Assembly: GCA_964019415.1 (NCBI GenBank)
Contig: OZ025870.1
Coordinates: forward strand, 11,369,455 to 11,433,454
DNA: 64,000 bases
Reading direction: 5' to 3'
Source: Ianthella basta
Taxonomy: Eukaryota; Porifera; Demospongiae; Verongiida; Ianthellidae
Of the stretch, positions 10,839-22,467 are shown piece after piece (within the stretch, counting starts at the first letter, position 1; every line of letters starts with the position of its first letter). The notes beneath the pieces are model-generated. The model had not been told where the DNA came from and made no database searches. It saw only the letters and a program-made list of their open reading frames with translations. The translations under genes and the position numbers were made by a program.

Positions 10839-12130
10839 TTTAATTACAGGTTTGTGCTTAGTCACGTCAAACCCGTTATTACCCCACTTGAAGTGAGTCA
10901 CACATTAGTAAGAGCTTTTTCTGTAGGCATGCTTGCTAGTCCCGCATACCAGACCCCCCTCATGAAGGGTGCATGTGGTATTATTGCGTACATCAAGTTG
11001 TTTCTAGGACGAGATCCTATCCTAGCCAATCAGATTTGCCAATTGCTATATGATGTCAGCCTAAACTTAGAGACATGGCATTAGCTTACTCGAAGGATAT
11101 AGTTGGACGTGCTGCGACTTGGCTTGAATATGCTCTGAAAGCAGAGCGAGATCAAGCTGTACAAGCAATACAAGGTAAATTCGAGCACTCCATGCTTCAA
11201 TCACCACACTGCCACCCTATGGATGACATTGTGCAAGGGTTAACCAAATTATGCCATAATTACTTTCCTGTGGCAGAAGTCACCTTATGCAATGCTACCA
11301 GACCCTTCAGCAGGGGGTCTGGCGTGTGAGACTAATGTGCTTGTATGGAGACATGTGTGCTAAGACATCTCACATCTGCGAAATTCCTACCGTGACTTCC
11401 TTACTACATGCAGCCACCGTTTGAGGATGTCCAGTCAGCCTTTGTTAGATATGGGATTGAAGTCAAGTCTTGGGAAGATGTCCCCCAAGGTGTAGACCGG
11501 CTAGCACACAAGCAGGGAAAAGAACCACTGCCAGATGGTGAGTTATGCTTCTTTCTATACTCATCAGTGTGTAATCTGTCCGACTGGCCATTTACACACC
11601 TATACTGTAAGTCTATGCCATTAATATCAGTTACACCCACATCTGTTGAACAATTTAGCGTGTAGACAGTTTAATTAGCAAGACTTAGTTCTTTGAATTA
11701 ACTGATCTGTAGATCTGTAGATCTGTAGAATCCTGTAGGTATATACATGTGGATCGGACATAGTATGTGATAATACAGCTAGATTGCGGATTACAGATTG
11801 TGCATGCACACACATGTACAAAACACCAAACCCACATATGCAGCATATATATATGACTGACAACCACTTACCACAACTTGAACCAACTTAGTATCTCCTT
11901 TCTCTACAGTCTACCAAGCCACATTGAATACATGTACACCGTATATACCCTGACGCACTGGAAAGCTGCATGCAGCTGGCCAGGCCATAGCTAACAGAGA
12001 CAACACCTAAGCATAAAATAACCAGTCTATGTACAACCACATTAGTTTGAGTAGTTGAAATGAGTGTCTAACTCAAGATCCTGGCCTGACTCTAAGTGCA
12101 ACTCATCACTACATCTCTTACAACACACCT
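10839..12130 (+). pseudogene. Array remnant between units 1 and 2, one E7 exon left
   Basis: The sequence from 10839 matches the unit 2 intron from about 17210. It includes one clean E7 exon at 11414-11537 (PPFEDVQSAFVRYGIEVKSW, ends LPDG, donor GTGAG) and then the Death-exon flank, but no Death exon. A MITE lies at 10949-11322. The segment joins broken RPL12 on its left and runs into the CA/AT-rich spacer before unit 2 on its right. It is a leftover of unequal exchange. Confidence 0.75.
10949..11322. mobile_element. MITE with CCAGACCCCC ends
   Basis: The left end CCAGACCCCCCTCATGAAGG is matched in reverse by the right end (CCCTTCAGCAGGGGGTCTGG). A sister copy lies at 17317-17694 in unit 2, and a left half lies near 40795 in unit 4. 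The centre holds a short open frame (MALAYSKDIVGRAATWLEYA), but it differs mostly at amino-acid-changing sites between copies, so I do not call it a gene. Confidence 0.7.
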
Positions 12131-12398
12131 ACATATTCATCCTCCTCATTCCTTCCTTATGAGCAGCTGTTCACCTGAGCATACATGCACAGAGTGCCTT
12201 GTGTTGATTGGATATTTATCACACTACAGGTAATTGACTGCAACTATGGTGTTACTGAAAGTGTACACTTAAATTGACTGTACTTTTACTGCAATATTTC
12301 ATTACAGTTAATGAGTGTGGTATATGATATAATGATTATAAACTATGGTCTCATGATCATGGTTGCTAGGCATCTAGCTATATAGCTAGCTAGGTATA

Positions 12399-12598
12399 CA
12401 GTGAAACCTGTCTCAGATGGCCACGGCACATGTGTTAACCAGCCACCTCCTTACAACAGCCAGCCTCCCTCGTCCCAAAAAGCACTGGTTATAAGTTAAA
12501 GCACTGCAATAATCTGTGTCTGTCAAGCAGCCACCTAGCTCTCTGGAATGGTTGATTAGATCTGGCCATGGTCTGGGTGACTTAGACAGGTTTCGCTA
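12399..12598. mobile_element. MITE (CAGTGAAACCTGTCT ends) just upstream of unit 2
   Basis: The left end CAGTGAAACCTGTCTCAGA pairs with the right end CTTAGACAGGTTTCGCTA. It ends 22 bp before the CARD start codon of unit 2, so it probably forms part of that promoter or 5' UTR. A partial copy is in the same place in unit 3 (24731-24825), and another left part lies at 45951-46030. Confidence 0.7.
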
Positions 12599-12619
12599 AA
12601 GTTGATTCATAGCGACAAA

Positions 12620-15600
12620 ATGGCCGAGGGAGAACCTCCATCCGTCAGTTTGTTGGAGGCCCGATCTCCTGAATACGAGGCACTACAAGACGCCTTTGAG
12701 CGCCTCCACGACACCATCTGCCCTGAGGGCATCACAGCTGTACTTTTCTCCAGGAGTCTCCTCTCAAAAGTTGAAGCGGAGACTATTCGCAGCAAGCCCA
12801 CCAGGCATGAGAAGAACGAGGAGCTGTTGTTCGCCATATTCAGACGCAGCCCTTCCCAGGTGGTGCAGTTCTGTCAGTTACTTCTTGAAAAACAAAGCCA
12901 CTGCGGACACATCTTCAAAGAAGGTAACTCTGTATCTATAACTCAATACAATTATTGCAATATTGGCGATAGCCAAGGTAAAACGGGGTTACTTGGAACA
13001 TAAACTACTTTCCTGTGTCTCGTACCAAGACGAATTAAGCTGGATCTCCAGTCACAGTGCAGTAAACAGGCTTGAGTTTCGCTCGCCCTTCTTCTAGGTC
13101 TATAGGCGACAAAATCGTTGCCATGTAGAAAAATGGCGTAGCTATGGAGTAACAGTTGTGGTTACGGCGACCTACGATGCCACGATCTTGCATAAGGGAC
13201 GCTCAGTTGTAGGCTGAGCAAAGCCACTTCAGAGCTTTGGATTGTACGGCCAGCAGGACCAGAAGCAGCCATGGTGAACGCTGCAAACTACTCAGTGTTG
13301 TAGGGAAGAAGCATTCTAATGCTGTCGATTTCGCCAGTACACAAAGTTGTCAGGTGTCGTGCGCGGCCGTTGGAGGAGTCAATCTGGACGGTACACGTAA
13401 GTGAGAGAGCTGCTCGTCTGCCAAAAGGTCATGCACAATATACTGGAACGCGTCCACAACGAGCGAATAGTCGAAGTTGTAGCTCGTTGTGGCCGCGTTC
13501 CACTACACTGTAACTCTCTAGCCGACGCGCAGCTCTGTCACTGGGCTAAAGTACCTATTTCCGTCTCGCCGCTCTTCATGGACTCACACCAGCACGCCGA
13601 AACCCAGAATGAAGAGGTTGAAAACCTTTCTGAAGAGCAGCATGCTCCATTGTCCAAGATCAAAGGAGTTCGTTGACCGCAAACACCTTTCCTGCAATCT
13701 GATATATAGGTCTACTCAAATTTCGGTAGTGATCCCGAGAACATGTCAAGTCTGACCAGACCTTATAGCTTAATCTATGCGCGATTGCGCCATAATAGGG
13801 ACTGGCGCGCGAAACTAGTCGCAGCTACCCGCGTGCACAAGATTGGGTGTGATCCTCTGTAACGTTTACACCCAGTATACTGTGGGAACAGCAATTGTAA
13901 CACTGCACCGCATTCATACCAACAAGTATGAATGCGGTGAATACAAATATGGTCTTCTTTTCATGCAAGCAATCTGTACCTCATACGCATGATATAGGTT
14001 GGCTACCATGCTGTGTAGCTACTTATGTTTATTGGGAGAAATTTCCAGTTTTACAATGCATATGTTACGCGCATACCTCCAACTATTTTATATACCAGTT
14101 TGACATACTACTTGTTTACACAGCTCTGCAGGCAAGAGGAGTGGACACCTCTTCCCTGACTGTTGCTCCACTGGACCCATCTGCAGTGAGCCACGTGGCT
14201 GCCAAGTACTACCCACAAATTGATGATCTGGACATAGCACTCGGTGTTTTGGTGCAGAAGATGAAAGATGGCACCAAAAAATCACAGAATTTGAAAACGT
14301 TTTGTATTCGTTTTCTCACCACTCTCACCCGTATCCACAGTCATGATGTCAACACCAAAGATGCTATAGTTCGTCTTGCCTCACCTGCCTGTCAGAATGA
14401 TGAGGCCATTGATATAGTCCAGGGATACGTGGACCCACTGGACTGCCGTCTCCTGTACCAGATTATATCTGCACTGGAGGATGAGCATCTGAAGAGAGCT
14501 TGGGACGACTATTGCCAAAGGTCCAAGCAAGCCTGTCGTGCTACTTTGGAGCAGTGCCGCAAAGTAGCGATCAGACCTCATCAGTCGTCTCCAAGTGACA
14601 TCACGCTTGGCATGCAGACAAAGATATCTCCCCCTGATTTCACTATCCAGAAGATCATTGATCTACAGGACGTCCTTACTGCCGCCATTGGTTTGGTGGA
14701 GATTATTTTCCAAGGATTTGCCTGCAGTGCGGTGGCCCTCTTCTTCACCGTCAACAGAGCACGCTTGCCAATTCTAATACGCCTCCTCTCCTGCCACCAG
14801 AAAGCTCTTCTTGACTTCTCCATTGTCACTGTGTTTGTTCCTGGGGAGTTCTTCTATGATGTGGCAAGGGACCAAGAGTATCCTTGTCCAAAGGTGGGCA
14901 CAGTGACAAATACCAATCTTACGTCAAACCAGTATATTGCAGAAAATGTGGTAATTGTTTATGAGGTGCCAAAGAGGTCAAAATTATCTTTGGCCATTGT
15001 ATACAATACAATGCCATGCATTGTACCATACTATTTTTTACTATATACCATGCCATGGTTTACTGAATTTAAACCAATGGAGGAAGGAATGTTGCCCAAC
15101 TTACTGCCCCTGATAGCGTGTGGGGCAGGAAGTTGGGGGATAGCAGGTCAGACCAATTAAGGCTATTTAAGCCTAAGGCATGGCAAACCCACCTGGGGGA
15201 AAACTGTAGTAACAAGGAGGGGGGCCGGTCTATGCAAGAAAGGAGGAAGGCCAATCCATGCACAGAGGAGGCCAGCCGGTCCATGCAACAAGGAGGAGGG
15301 CCGGTCGAACAACCTATTTGAAGTCATCGAATAATAACCTGGGTTTTGCATGGTCCAGCCCTCCTCCTTGTTCCTACATCATCACAGAGGTACATTACCT
15401 CTTTTTCCTCAAAAACAAAATTATTGGAAATTTAGGATTGGAGCACTGTATATATAATAGCATGGTATAGTATACCATGGCATTGTATACTATACCATGG
15501 CATGGTATATAGACTATATTATATACCATGGCACGATATACCGTAGCATGATATACTATACCACGGCATTGTATAGTATGCATGGCATGGTTTAGCATAC

Positions 15601-18600
15601 AATGGCCAAAAAATAATTTTGACCCTTTGGCACCCCATAATTGTTGGTTTGTGCCTCATTTTCATTCACATGTTATTTGTTCTACTCACTTATTCATAGG
15701 ATGATAGGGTCCAGGAACCTGTGAGCGCTCAGGAGCAGGCATCATCCATTGCTGATGTGGAGTCCCGCTTCATTGCCACTCTGGAGAGGATTGAGCATGC
15801 TCAGATGGCAGTGCGGAAGAAGGAAGAGCTCGTTCATGTGGAAAGAAAGGAGGCTGAGAAGGAGAAGCTCCAGAACCAGGTGCAGAGCTTGGTTCATGAC
15901 AACCTGAAGTTGAAGGTACACAAGAAAGGGATGGACATGTTATAGCATGCACCTGCGGGCGTATTTATCAAACTTTTACGCATAGTCATAGCATCTTAGC
16001 ATAGATCCTGTATATAGGACTATCTATAGTATGTATATTATACAACACCATGCATGCCATTTTATTATACAGTGCTAACACTAATAGCACTTTTAGCAAC
16101 TTATAGCATGCACTGCTAGAAAGCTTGCTTAGTATAGCATGTCTTCAAACCACTGCAAGCTTGCTTGGTATTGCACTCTTTAAGTTGCTTCAAAATTAAT
16201 GTTCTTACTGTGTGCACATGTGAACCTGCTTTTAGGAAGAGAGCCACTTGTTGGAGAAGCAGGTGCTTCAGCGACTGGACGCACTGCAGGAGATGATGGT
16301 CAGAGAAGCTGGCCCACAACCTGGAGGAAAAGGAGAAGTGCCTGGAAAGGTAGTGTGTGAATTGGGGTTTGCTGTCTATAAAATCTGAACCATCCATGGC
16401 TATCTAAATTGCCATATCTGTTTAATCTCACATAGCTGACGGCTATTCCTCCTTTTGGCTAAAGCCCTCACTCTCATTCCTGCCAAGTGATATATAACGT
16501 CAGCAGTATACTGACATTATCCCTAGGCAGGAGCAGTATAGTGCATGACTGGCTCAGTGAGACTCAATCTGTTCATGCACTATGTATTTGCAAGTACAAT
16601 GATTATAATTTTAGAACATTCATTATGACTTGCAATTGTTTATACTTTTATCTTGAAGGATCTACCAGAAGTGGCCATGGGTAGTGAAATAATTCCCAGC
16701 AATGTAGAATCAGAAGAGTCAGAGCCACTGAAGAAGTCTAAGCTACTAGAACTGCAGTCTGAGGAGAAAAAGGATGCCACAGTGAGTGTTACTGTATTAG
16801 TTAAAATGCCCATCGTGTATCTATGCCAAAAGCAGGACAAAGCTTGAGACCTTGAAACACCCAAGTGTTGAATGTTCGGAATCCTATAGACATCATAAAT
16901 ATTATTGATCAGTATCTTTAGGTGTGCCTACCAATTGAATAGCAAATAGATTTAGCTATACTCTTCTCATAGTGAGATCCTTGTCCGTAGTATACCTTGG
17001 GTAAATTGCCAGTCATATTATACAACTGAATATACAGAAACTACATTAAATTTAAGTGTCCAAAAGTTTCACATAATTCTATGTATGCATGTTGATGCAC
17101 ATTTCTGCCACACATACACGTGCACTGTATGTGTGTAAGAGGATACTTTGCCAGTCTTGCATAGCTAGTCCGATTTCCAGGAAGCAATCTGAACATGCAT
17201 ACAAGACTAGGACTTTGCAGGTTTGTGCCTAGTTACATCCAACCCCTTATTTCCCCACTTGAGGTGATTGAGTCACAGAGAGCTGTTTCTGTGCACATGC
17301 TGGTCAGTCCTGCATGCCAGACCCCCCTGTGGAAGGGTCTGGTATTATTGCATACATCAGCTTGTGTCCAGGACAAGGTCCTTTCTTGGCCAATCAGATT
17401 CAGCAATTGCTATATGATGTCAGCCTAAATTTAGAGACATGGAATTAGCTCGCTTGAAGGATATCATTAGACGAGCTGTGACTTGGCTTGGATACACTCT
17501 GAAAGCAGAGCAAGAACAAGCAGTGCAAGCAAAACAAAATGAACTTGGGTACTCCGTACTTCCCTCGCCGCACTGCCATACTATGGATGACATTGTGCAA
17601 AAGTTAACCACAATTATGCAATAATTACATTCCTGTGGCACAAGTCACCTTATAATTATGCAATACTACCAGACCCTTTTGCAAGGGGATCTGGTGTACG
17701 AGACTAATGTGCTTGTATGGCGACATATGTGTACTTCTTACATCAGTTCTGCAAAATTCCTACCATGACTTCCTTACTACAGCCACCATTTGAGGACATC
17801 CAGTCAGCCTTTGTTAGATATGGGATTGAAGTGGGGTCTTGGGAAGATGTCCCCCAAGGTGTAGACCAGCTAGCACACAAGCAGGGAAAGGAACCACTAC
17901 CAGATGGTGAGCTTCTTTTTATTTGCTCATCAGTGTGTAATCTAGCTAATCCTCCTTAATTGCAAGCACTGTTGACTGCATTTGTACAGTGTTGCAACAG
18001 GAGATAACAGTTATAGCAGGCATTTTATCACATCAGGACTAGCCATTTGCACCTATAAGTCTATGCCATTACTATCTGTTGCACCCACATCTGTTGAAGC
18101 ATGCTGAAGGAAAACAACTTGTATCAGTTTCTGTTTGCACAATTTACCTTGTATACATTTAGAAAGAGTTAGTTCTTTGGAAACCTGATGCAAATACATG
18201 ATTGTCAACGAGTGAAAATGGCTGTATAATAACTTATCAACTTTACCCCCATTCATTTACTGGCATGTATTTCTTTATACAGCTCTCCTACAGACCCCAA
18301 CCACTTCAGATGTTGTCCTTGTTTTGGATAGTGTGCAACTTTTGCAGACTGAATCTTGGCCAGAAATTGCAACACATATGGGCTTCTCGGCAGACTACAT
18401 TGAAAGTGTGTATTATAAATGGAGAGATGCCGCCCCAGGGATTAAGGAGGACAGCTTCCATAGTCACTGCCTTTACCAAGTGTCAGGTGACTGGGCTGCC
18501 AAAAAGGAAGGAACGGACAGCAGGCCACGCAATTGGAAGACATTGCTGGAAGTTTTCAAGAGATGCTGTCGGCACTCTAAAGAGAACCTTTCTAGACTGT

Positions 18601-18653
18601 CAGGTTTCGAAAAAAAGCTAATTCATGGGGTTGATTTGAATACAGCTCTATAA
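12620..18653 (+). CDS. Array unit 2: intact CARD-MID-coiled coil-Death protein, 673 aa
   Basis: Exons are CARD 12620-12923, MID 14124-14893, CC1 15700-15915, CC2 16236-16349, E5 16659-16781, E7 17783-17906 and Death 18283-18653. The sum is 2022 nt in one frame, with canonical GT-AG sites throughout. Residues 1-101 form a CARD-like helical bundle (ALQDAFERLHDTICPEG, then EAETIRSKPTRHEKNEELL). Residues 102-358 are the MID module. CC1 and CC2 (to 468) are Glu/Lys-rich helices (LERIEHAQMAV, EKEKLQNQVQSL). E5 carries SEESEP plus KKSKL, a possible nuclear signal. E7 precedes a class A Death domain (SWPEIATHMGFSADYIE, DWAAKKEGT). There is no signal peptide or membrane segment, so a cytosolic or nuclear adaptor is likely. 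It lacks E6 and E5'. A partial class B cassette follows at 20577. The function is inferred from the domains only. Confidence 0.85.
12950..13720. other. Unit 2-specific insertion in the CARD-MID intron
   Basis: About 770 bp between the CARD and MID exons has no counterpart in units 4 or 5. It is GC-richer than its flanks and holds a stem of GAACGCGTCCACAACGAGC with its reverse near 13450-13500. No terminal repeats or coding exon were recognised. It is probably a mobile-element insertion. Confidence 0.4.
13907..13938. repeat. Perfect 13-bp hairpin
   Basis: ACCGCATTCATAC and GTATGAATGCGGT flank a 6-nt loop. Sister units read ACCGCGTCCATCCCAACAAG here and cannot form the stem, so the palindrome is particular to unit 2. 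Confidence 0.85.
15215..15306. repeat. Minisatellite, ~26-bp period
   Basis: About 3.5 copies of a unit like AGGAGGGCCGGTCCATGCAA lie inside the MITE at 14960-15637. The same unit in reverse orientation occurs near 35335-35460. Confidence 0.75.
15460..15605. repeat. Palindromic AT-rich minisatellite
   Basis: Repeats of TATACCATGGCATGGTATA with drift make a run of nested palindromes inside the same MITE. It would form cruciforms readily and may mark an amplified element core. Confidence 0.75.
17317..17694. mobile_element. MITE with CCAGACCCCC ends, unit 2 copy
   Basis: It starts CCAGACCCCCCTGTGGAAGG and ends AAGGGGATCTGG. It lies in the intron between E5 and E7 and is homologous to 10949-11322. 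Confidence 0.7.
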
Positions 18654-19014
18654 CCTCCAACAATTACACTTTTCTTTAATTAATTGCTAAGTTAAGATTG
18701 CAGTTGTTCAGTGTCAGGTGCTTTTTGTAATGCATGAACGCAGGTGCATTCATCAGTTCAGTAAAGCTCCTTCACTCATCCTGCAGGTACATGTGGAGGG
18801 GACATAGCTAGCTAATATGTGATATACAGATTATGCGCGCACACACACACAATGCACCAAAACCACATGCAGCATATGCAAGCACATGCATGTACACACC
18901 ACAACTTGAACTTCTGAAGTTCATGAACCATTCAGCAGTCTACTCATAGGCCTGTGGACAAGCGATACACAGGCTAGGCCTATATGAGTCACAGAAGTCA
19001 CGTGAGCTGTAGAA
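18654..19014. other. 3' flank of unit 2, no gene seen
   Basis: This is AT-rich downstream sequence shared with unit 1 (GGAGGGGACATA, then a CA repeat near 18838). Homology to the array stops at about 18908, where DNA linked to the kinase pseudogene begins. Confidence 0.6.
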
Positions 19015-20026
19015 ATGGCCGAAGGAAGGCAGAGATTCGCCAGCTTGCTACTCTCAAACCTCGTGATTACGGACACAAAACTCGGTACAGGATCGGATGC
19101 GAACGTGTACCTGGCGGAGAGGAAAGGCTGTCCGTGCGCCGCCAAGCGTCTCCGTGACATTCACCTCGAAGGCAACACTCCCAGTGGACCGCAGGGACTG
19201 ATTGGCAAGTTCGAAGCGGAATGCTTAACGTGGTCAAAGTTACGTTTTCTCGGCGTAGTCCAGTTCTTTGGCGTGCACTAGGAGCGCAATTCTTGTTTGC
19301 CCATCCTCATTATGGAGAAAATGTGTACAAGTCTGCGAAGGTACTTGGAAGATCACAGCAAGGAGGAGTTCCTCATCCAGCTAAAAGTGTTCGTGCTTCG
19401 CCAGGTGCCCCAATCGCTGGCCTATCTCCATGGCCAGGATCCTCCTCTCGTTCATCACAACCTGAGCACCAACAATGTGATACTGAGTGGTCACGATGCA
19501 ATGGATGTTTGTGAGCTTCAATAGGGTAGCTACAGGATGTTTCGAGCTGATGAAGATCTGAAAGACAACGTTCGGAACTACACATGGTTAGGAAAGAGGG
19601 GGGAATGGAAAAACGGCAGTGAACCGGACCAGCACCGGCAACCTCCAGATCTTTAGCCGACCCTTTAGCAGCCGGGTCACTGGTCACCGCCAACAGCCAC
19701 TGATCCATTCCCTCCTTATATACCAATGTGGGCGGGCCCTATCCAGAGCCTCCTTTGAAACTCCCACACCGGGCACTGACTAATCAGTGACTTATCGGAA
19801 ATGTTGATTAAGATGGTCTATGTACCATGGTGACGCTAATGAAAGACAACGTTCGGATGAAGATCTATGGATCGAAAGGTTCTGTACCCTATTGAAGTTA
19901 ATACTGCGCTTGAAGCTCATAAACTTCCATTGCACCGACAATGTGTTGCTGAATGTACAGTCAATGATTGCCAAACTGACTGACTTTGGAATGAGACGCG
20001 TTGCAGACACCTATGCACCTAAATAG
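19015..20026 (+). pseudogene. Tyrosine-kinase-like (TKL) protein kinase pseudogene
   Basis: From ATG 19015 the frame reads like a sponge or cnidarian TKL kinase. It has a glycine loop (LGTGSDANVYLAE), the lysine strand (CAAKRL), the helix-C Glu (FEAECLTW) and the hinge (LPILIMEKMCTSL). The catalytic loop is LVHHNLSTNNVIL, with HHN in place of HRD. A stop at 19279-19281 interrupts it, and another follows at 19522-19524. A ~296-bp insertion (19560-19855) splits the rest. Beyond it TDNVLLNVQSMIAKLTDFGM supplies a DFG segment, and the fragment ends at 20024-20026. No intron is visible in the N-lobe. It is not part of the array repeat; the array resumes near 20007. Confidence 0.75.
19560..19855. 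mobile_element. Short insertion in the kinase pseudogene, 11-bp target duplication
   Basis: It is flanked by GATGAAGATCT at 19549-19559 and 19856-19866. Both ends of the insert read GAAAGACAACGTTCG in direct orientation. Related copies are at 26113-26452 and, more diverged, at 62796-62952. Confidence 0.8.
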
Positions 20027-20576
20027 CGCTGGAGGACTTGCATACCTATAGGTCAAGGACTAGGATTTGAGCGCCGGCGGCAGTCCGATAGGTACAGCGT
20101 TGGAACAAGTACAAAGTTGGTCTTCCCCATGTAATATACTCCAATGCTGCCATTTTGTTGCTGTACGTCTATATACTGCTACAGTAAGTAAGCTAGTCTA
20201 GCATCCTAGACAATATTTAAATCATTTCTTGCAGTCAATATTTCACTGTAATGGTGCAAAGTGAGTAAGGCTGCCGTTGTTACACATCCTCTTCACTTCA
20301 TCTTTTATTTTAAATTTTATCATACATGAACAACTACGTACATATACTTCAAGCATTAATAACATAATTTCAAAAACTATTATAACAATACTGGCCATTG
20401 GAATATAGGCTTGCTGCATCAAGAGAATTTACATGCTTAGCTGTTAAGATATGAAACCCATTATAGTTGTGTATACAAATCCCACTGTAGTTGCGTATAC
20501 TCAATGCTGATACAGACTAATGGTACCGGTAGTTAACGATTTACTTTGATCATGAATTGTTGTACATTCACTGTAG

Positions 20577-21282
20577 TCATCCTTGGAGGACACCAAAGCT
20601 GTTTTTGCGGACTATGGTGTTGGGGTGAAGACATGGTCGGATGTTCCAAAGGCTGTAAAGACATTAGTTGATAGGTGGGATGTCAAACCAGTGCCCGAAG
20701 GTGAGCACAAATTCAGTCTTGTGTATAAGCTACATGTGACGATGGATAAAGTTTGGGCTTGACTGCTGGAATATTGATGTAATGTATTTCTGATTTACGA
20801 ACATAGCATGAGAGTGTCTCATTGTAACTTTAATGATTTTTCCTTTAATTTTCTTCTTTATATGTATAGTTCTGCAGGAGTCCCCAGCAATGTCATAACT
20901 CACCATGTTGTCCAGCAGATTTCTTTGTTATTTTGACTCGGGCATTCCTTTTCAGCACTGTGATCTCATTACGCGTAGAAATACAAGCATGGAAGGCAGG
21001 TACTCTACTACCTGATGTTCCCTATATGTGCCCTTAGTGACTGGCTGAACAGAGAAAAAGACACAGGTGATCTTCCATGTACTCAGGATACAGTGTTGAA
21101 AGTTTTTTAAGAGTTATTTTTGCATTTTTTATTTTTATATCATCGATATTATATCAGAGCCCGTATATGTACATAATAATAGAGTGTCCAATGTTTTTTT
21201 GCATTACTTTTAGATAACCATTATAGTAAGGACAGTGATGCGCGCATTGCTGAAGCACTACAGATTCTGATGGAGGACTGAG
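20577..21282 (+). pseudogene. Array remnant 2b: E6B exon and broken class B Death exon
   Basis: E6B (20577-20700) is clean: SSLEDTKAVFADYGVGVKTW, ends PVPEG, donor GTGAGC. The following class B Death exon (20870-21282) keeps the acceptor, the GIPFQHCDLI segment and the C-terminal AEALQILMED with its stop. It has early stops (CAA to TAA at the MSQ position), lost frame, and ~100 bp of extra AT-rich DNA near 21120-21225. Compare the intact versions at 32034 and 43406. It lies downstream of unit 2 and may be a decayed second C-terminal cassette. Confidence 0.8.
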
Positions 21283-22467
21283 GAGAGTAAAATAATGGTG
21301 ACCTTTATTAAGATTGTTGTCATGAATTTTCTATGCATTCATGCATGTACGTATATGGCCGAAAACAGCACTCTGTCAAATTTTGGCTGCATGCATTACA
21401 GTCTGATATTAATATACATTATGTGTGTAGCATTAAAGTATAGCATCCATGATTTTTTTAAATCACTTGCATGTGCTTTGGTGTACATTCAATTCAATCA
21501 TAATGAGTCAATCGTGAGCTGGGGATGCCTCTGCTACATATACAGGCGGGCATGCAATGGACACAACCACGTCCATGTATATATAGCATAATAGATTAGT
21601 GGTGTATATTGTTACTTGCACTGTTTTGTGTACAAAATTACTAATGTGACTAATACTGTGAATAATGTGATGTGCAGATAATATACACGTGTGCCATATC
21701 AAACCACGATCATGAGGTTACATAATGTAATATTAATAATTTCTGCAGCTAATATAGCAGCATATAATTATGTAGACCCTACATGGGTGATTTCTCTTTA
21801 TCCTGCATGTGATTTGGAAAATTAGTATGTGCACTGACCATGCAATATTGTCTAGTACTAGCTGTGTCACGGGTATGATGTATGATGTAGCTATGGCACA
21901 ATGTATAGCTATATACATGGCAGTATCTGGGGAATCTGTGCAGGATGATTACCCTGCACTGTCCGTGCACTGCTGGGATGATATGCATGCTCCTAATCTG
22001 ATCTTGTGTGTTGCTGTAGTGTGTTTAAAGTGTCTGTGGTTTAAAAGCTATATAAGATTGATAGATTTAGCTATTCCACAAACTAGCTCCCTTGTTGGAT
22101 GCACTGTTAAAAATGTGGTGTGACAATCACACCAGTCAGTGCTCACACCAAGGGTGTGATATCAGTCACACCATTATATACTTTAGTGTAATGTTAACAC
22201 TGACACGTACCAGTATCCACAATGTCATGTCATTTATGATAGATTAAGAGACTTTGAAGTAATTCATAACCAAAATTAAAGATGACAAGAGTTTATTCCG
22301 AATCCTATACAAGCTATCTAAGTACATAATATATTATATAGCTATATACAGGACACAGATAAGCCTGATGGCATTTATATAAGTTGTGTACAATGGAGGG
22401 AGGACCTCCTCAAACTAAGTATGCCATTAATTTGCGCATTTTACTTGTACCATTAGGTACTTTGTGC
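21283..22467. other. Class B 3' flank, no gene seen
   Basis: This AT-rich flank is shared with the sequence after unit 3 (32381-33595) and in part after unit 4. It contains a ~100-bp MITE at about 22106-22206 (CACTGTTAAAAATGTGGTGTG, ending GTTAACACTG) that recurs at 33230-33330 and, inverted, near 44370-44463. No coding exon was recognised. Confidence 0.6.

Larger units (their letters stand above)
14960..15637. mobile_element. MITE with ~40-bp terminal repeats and 8-bp target duplication (hAT-like)
   Basis: The left end GAGGTGCCAAAGAGGTCAAA matches, in reverse, the right end TTTGACCCTTTGGCACCCC; the match extends through TTGGCCATTGTAT. The target TAATTGTT is duplicated at 14952-14959 and 15638-15645 and occurs once in unit 3 (GTAATTGTTGG near 27650), which gives the empty site. 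Eight-base duplications are usual for hAT elements. The inside holds two minisatellites. The unit 2 MID reading frame runs into it only as intron read-through. Confidence 0.85.

Noticed and set aside
11075-11185. Possible alternative first exon starting MALAYSKDIVG, followed by a donor-like GTAAAT
   Set aside because: It lies inside a MITE. Copies at 17439 and 40914 diverge mainly at amino-acid-changing sites, and the last has a stop.
13928-15160. 410-codon open frame as a single-exon gene
   Set aside because: Only 14124-14893 is the conserved MID exon. The start lies in upstream intron sequence and the end runs into a MITE.
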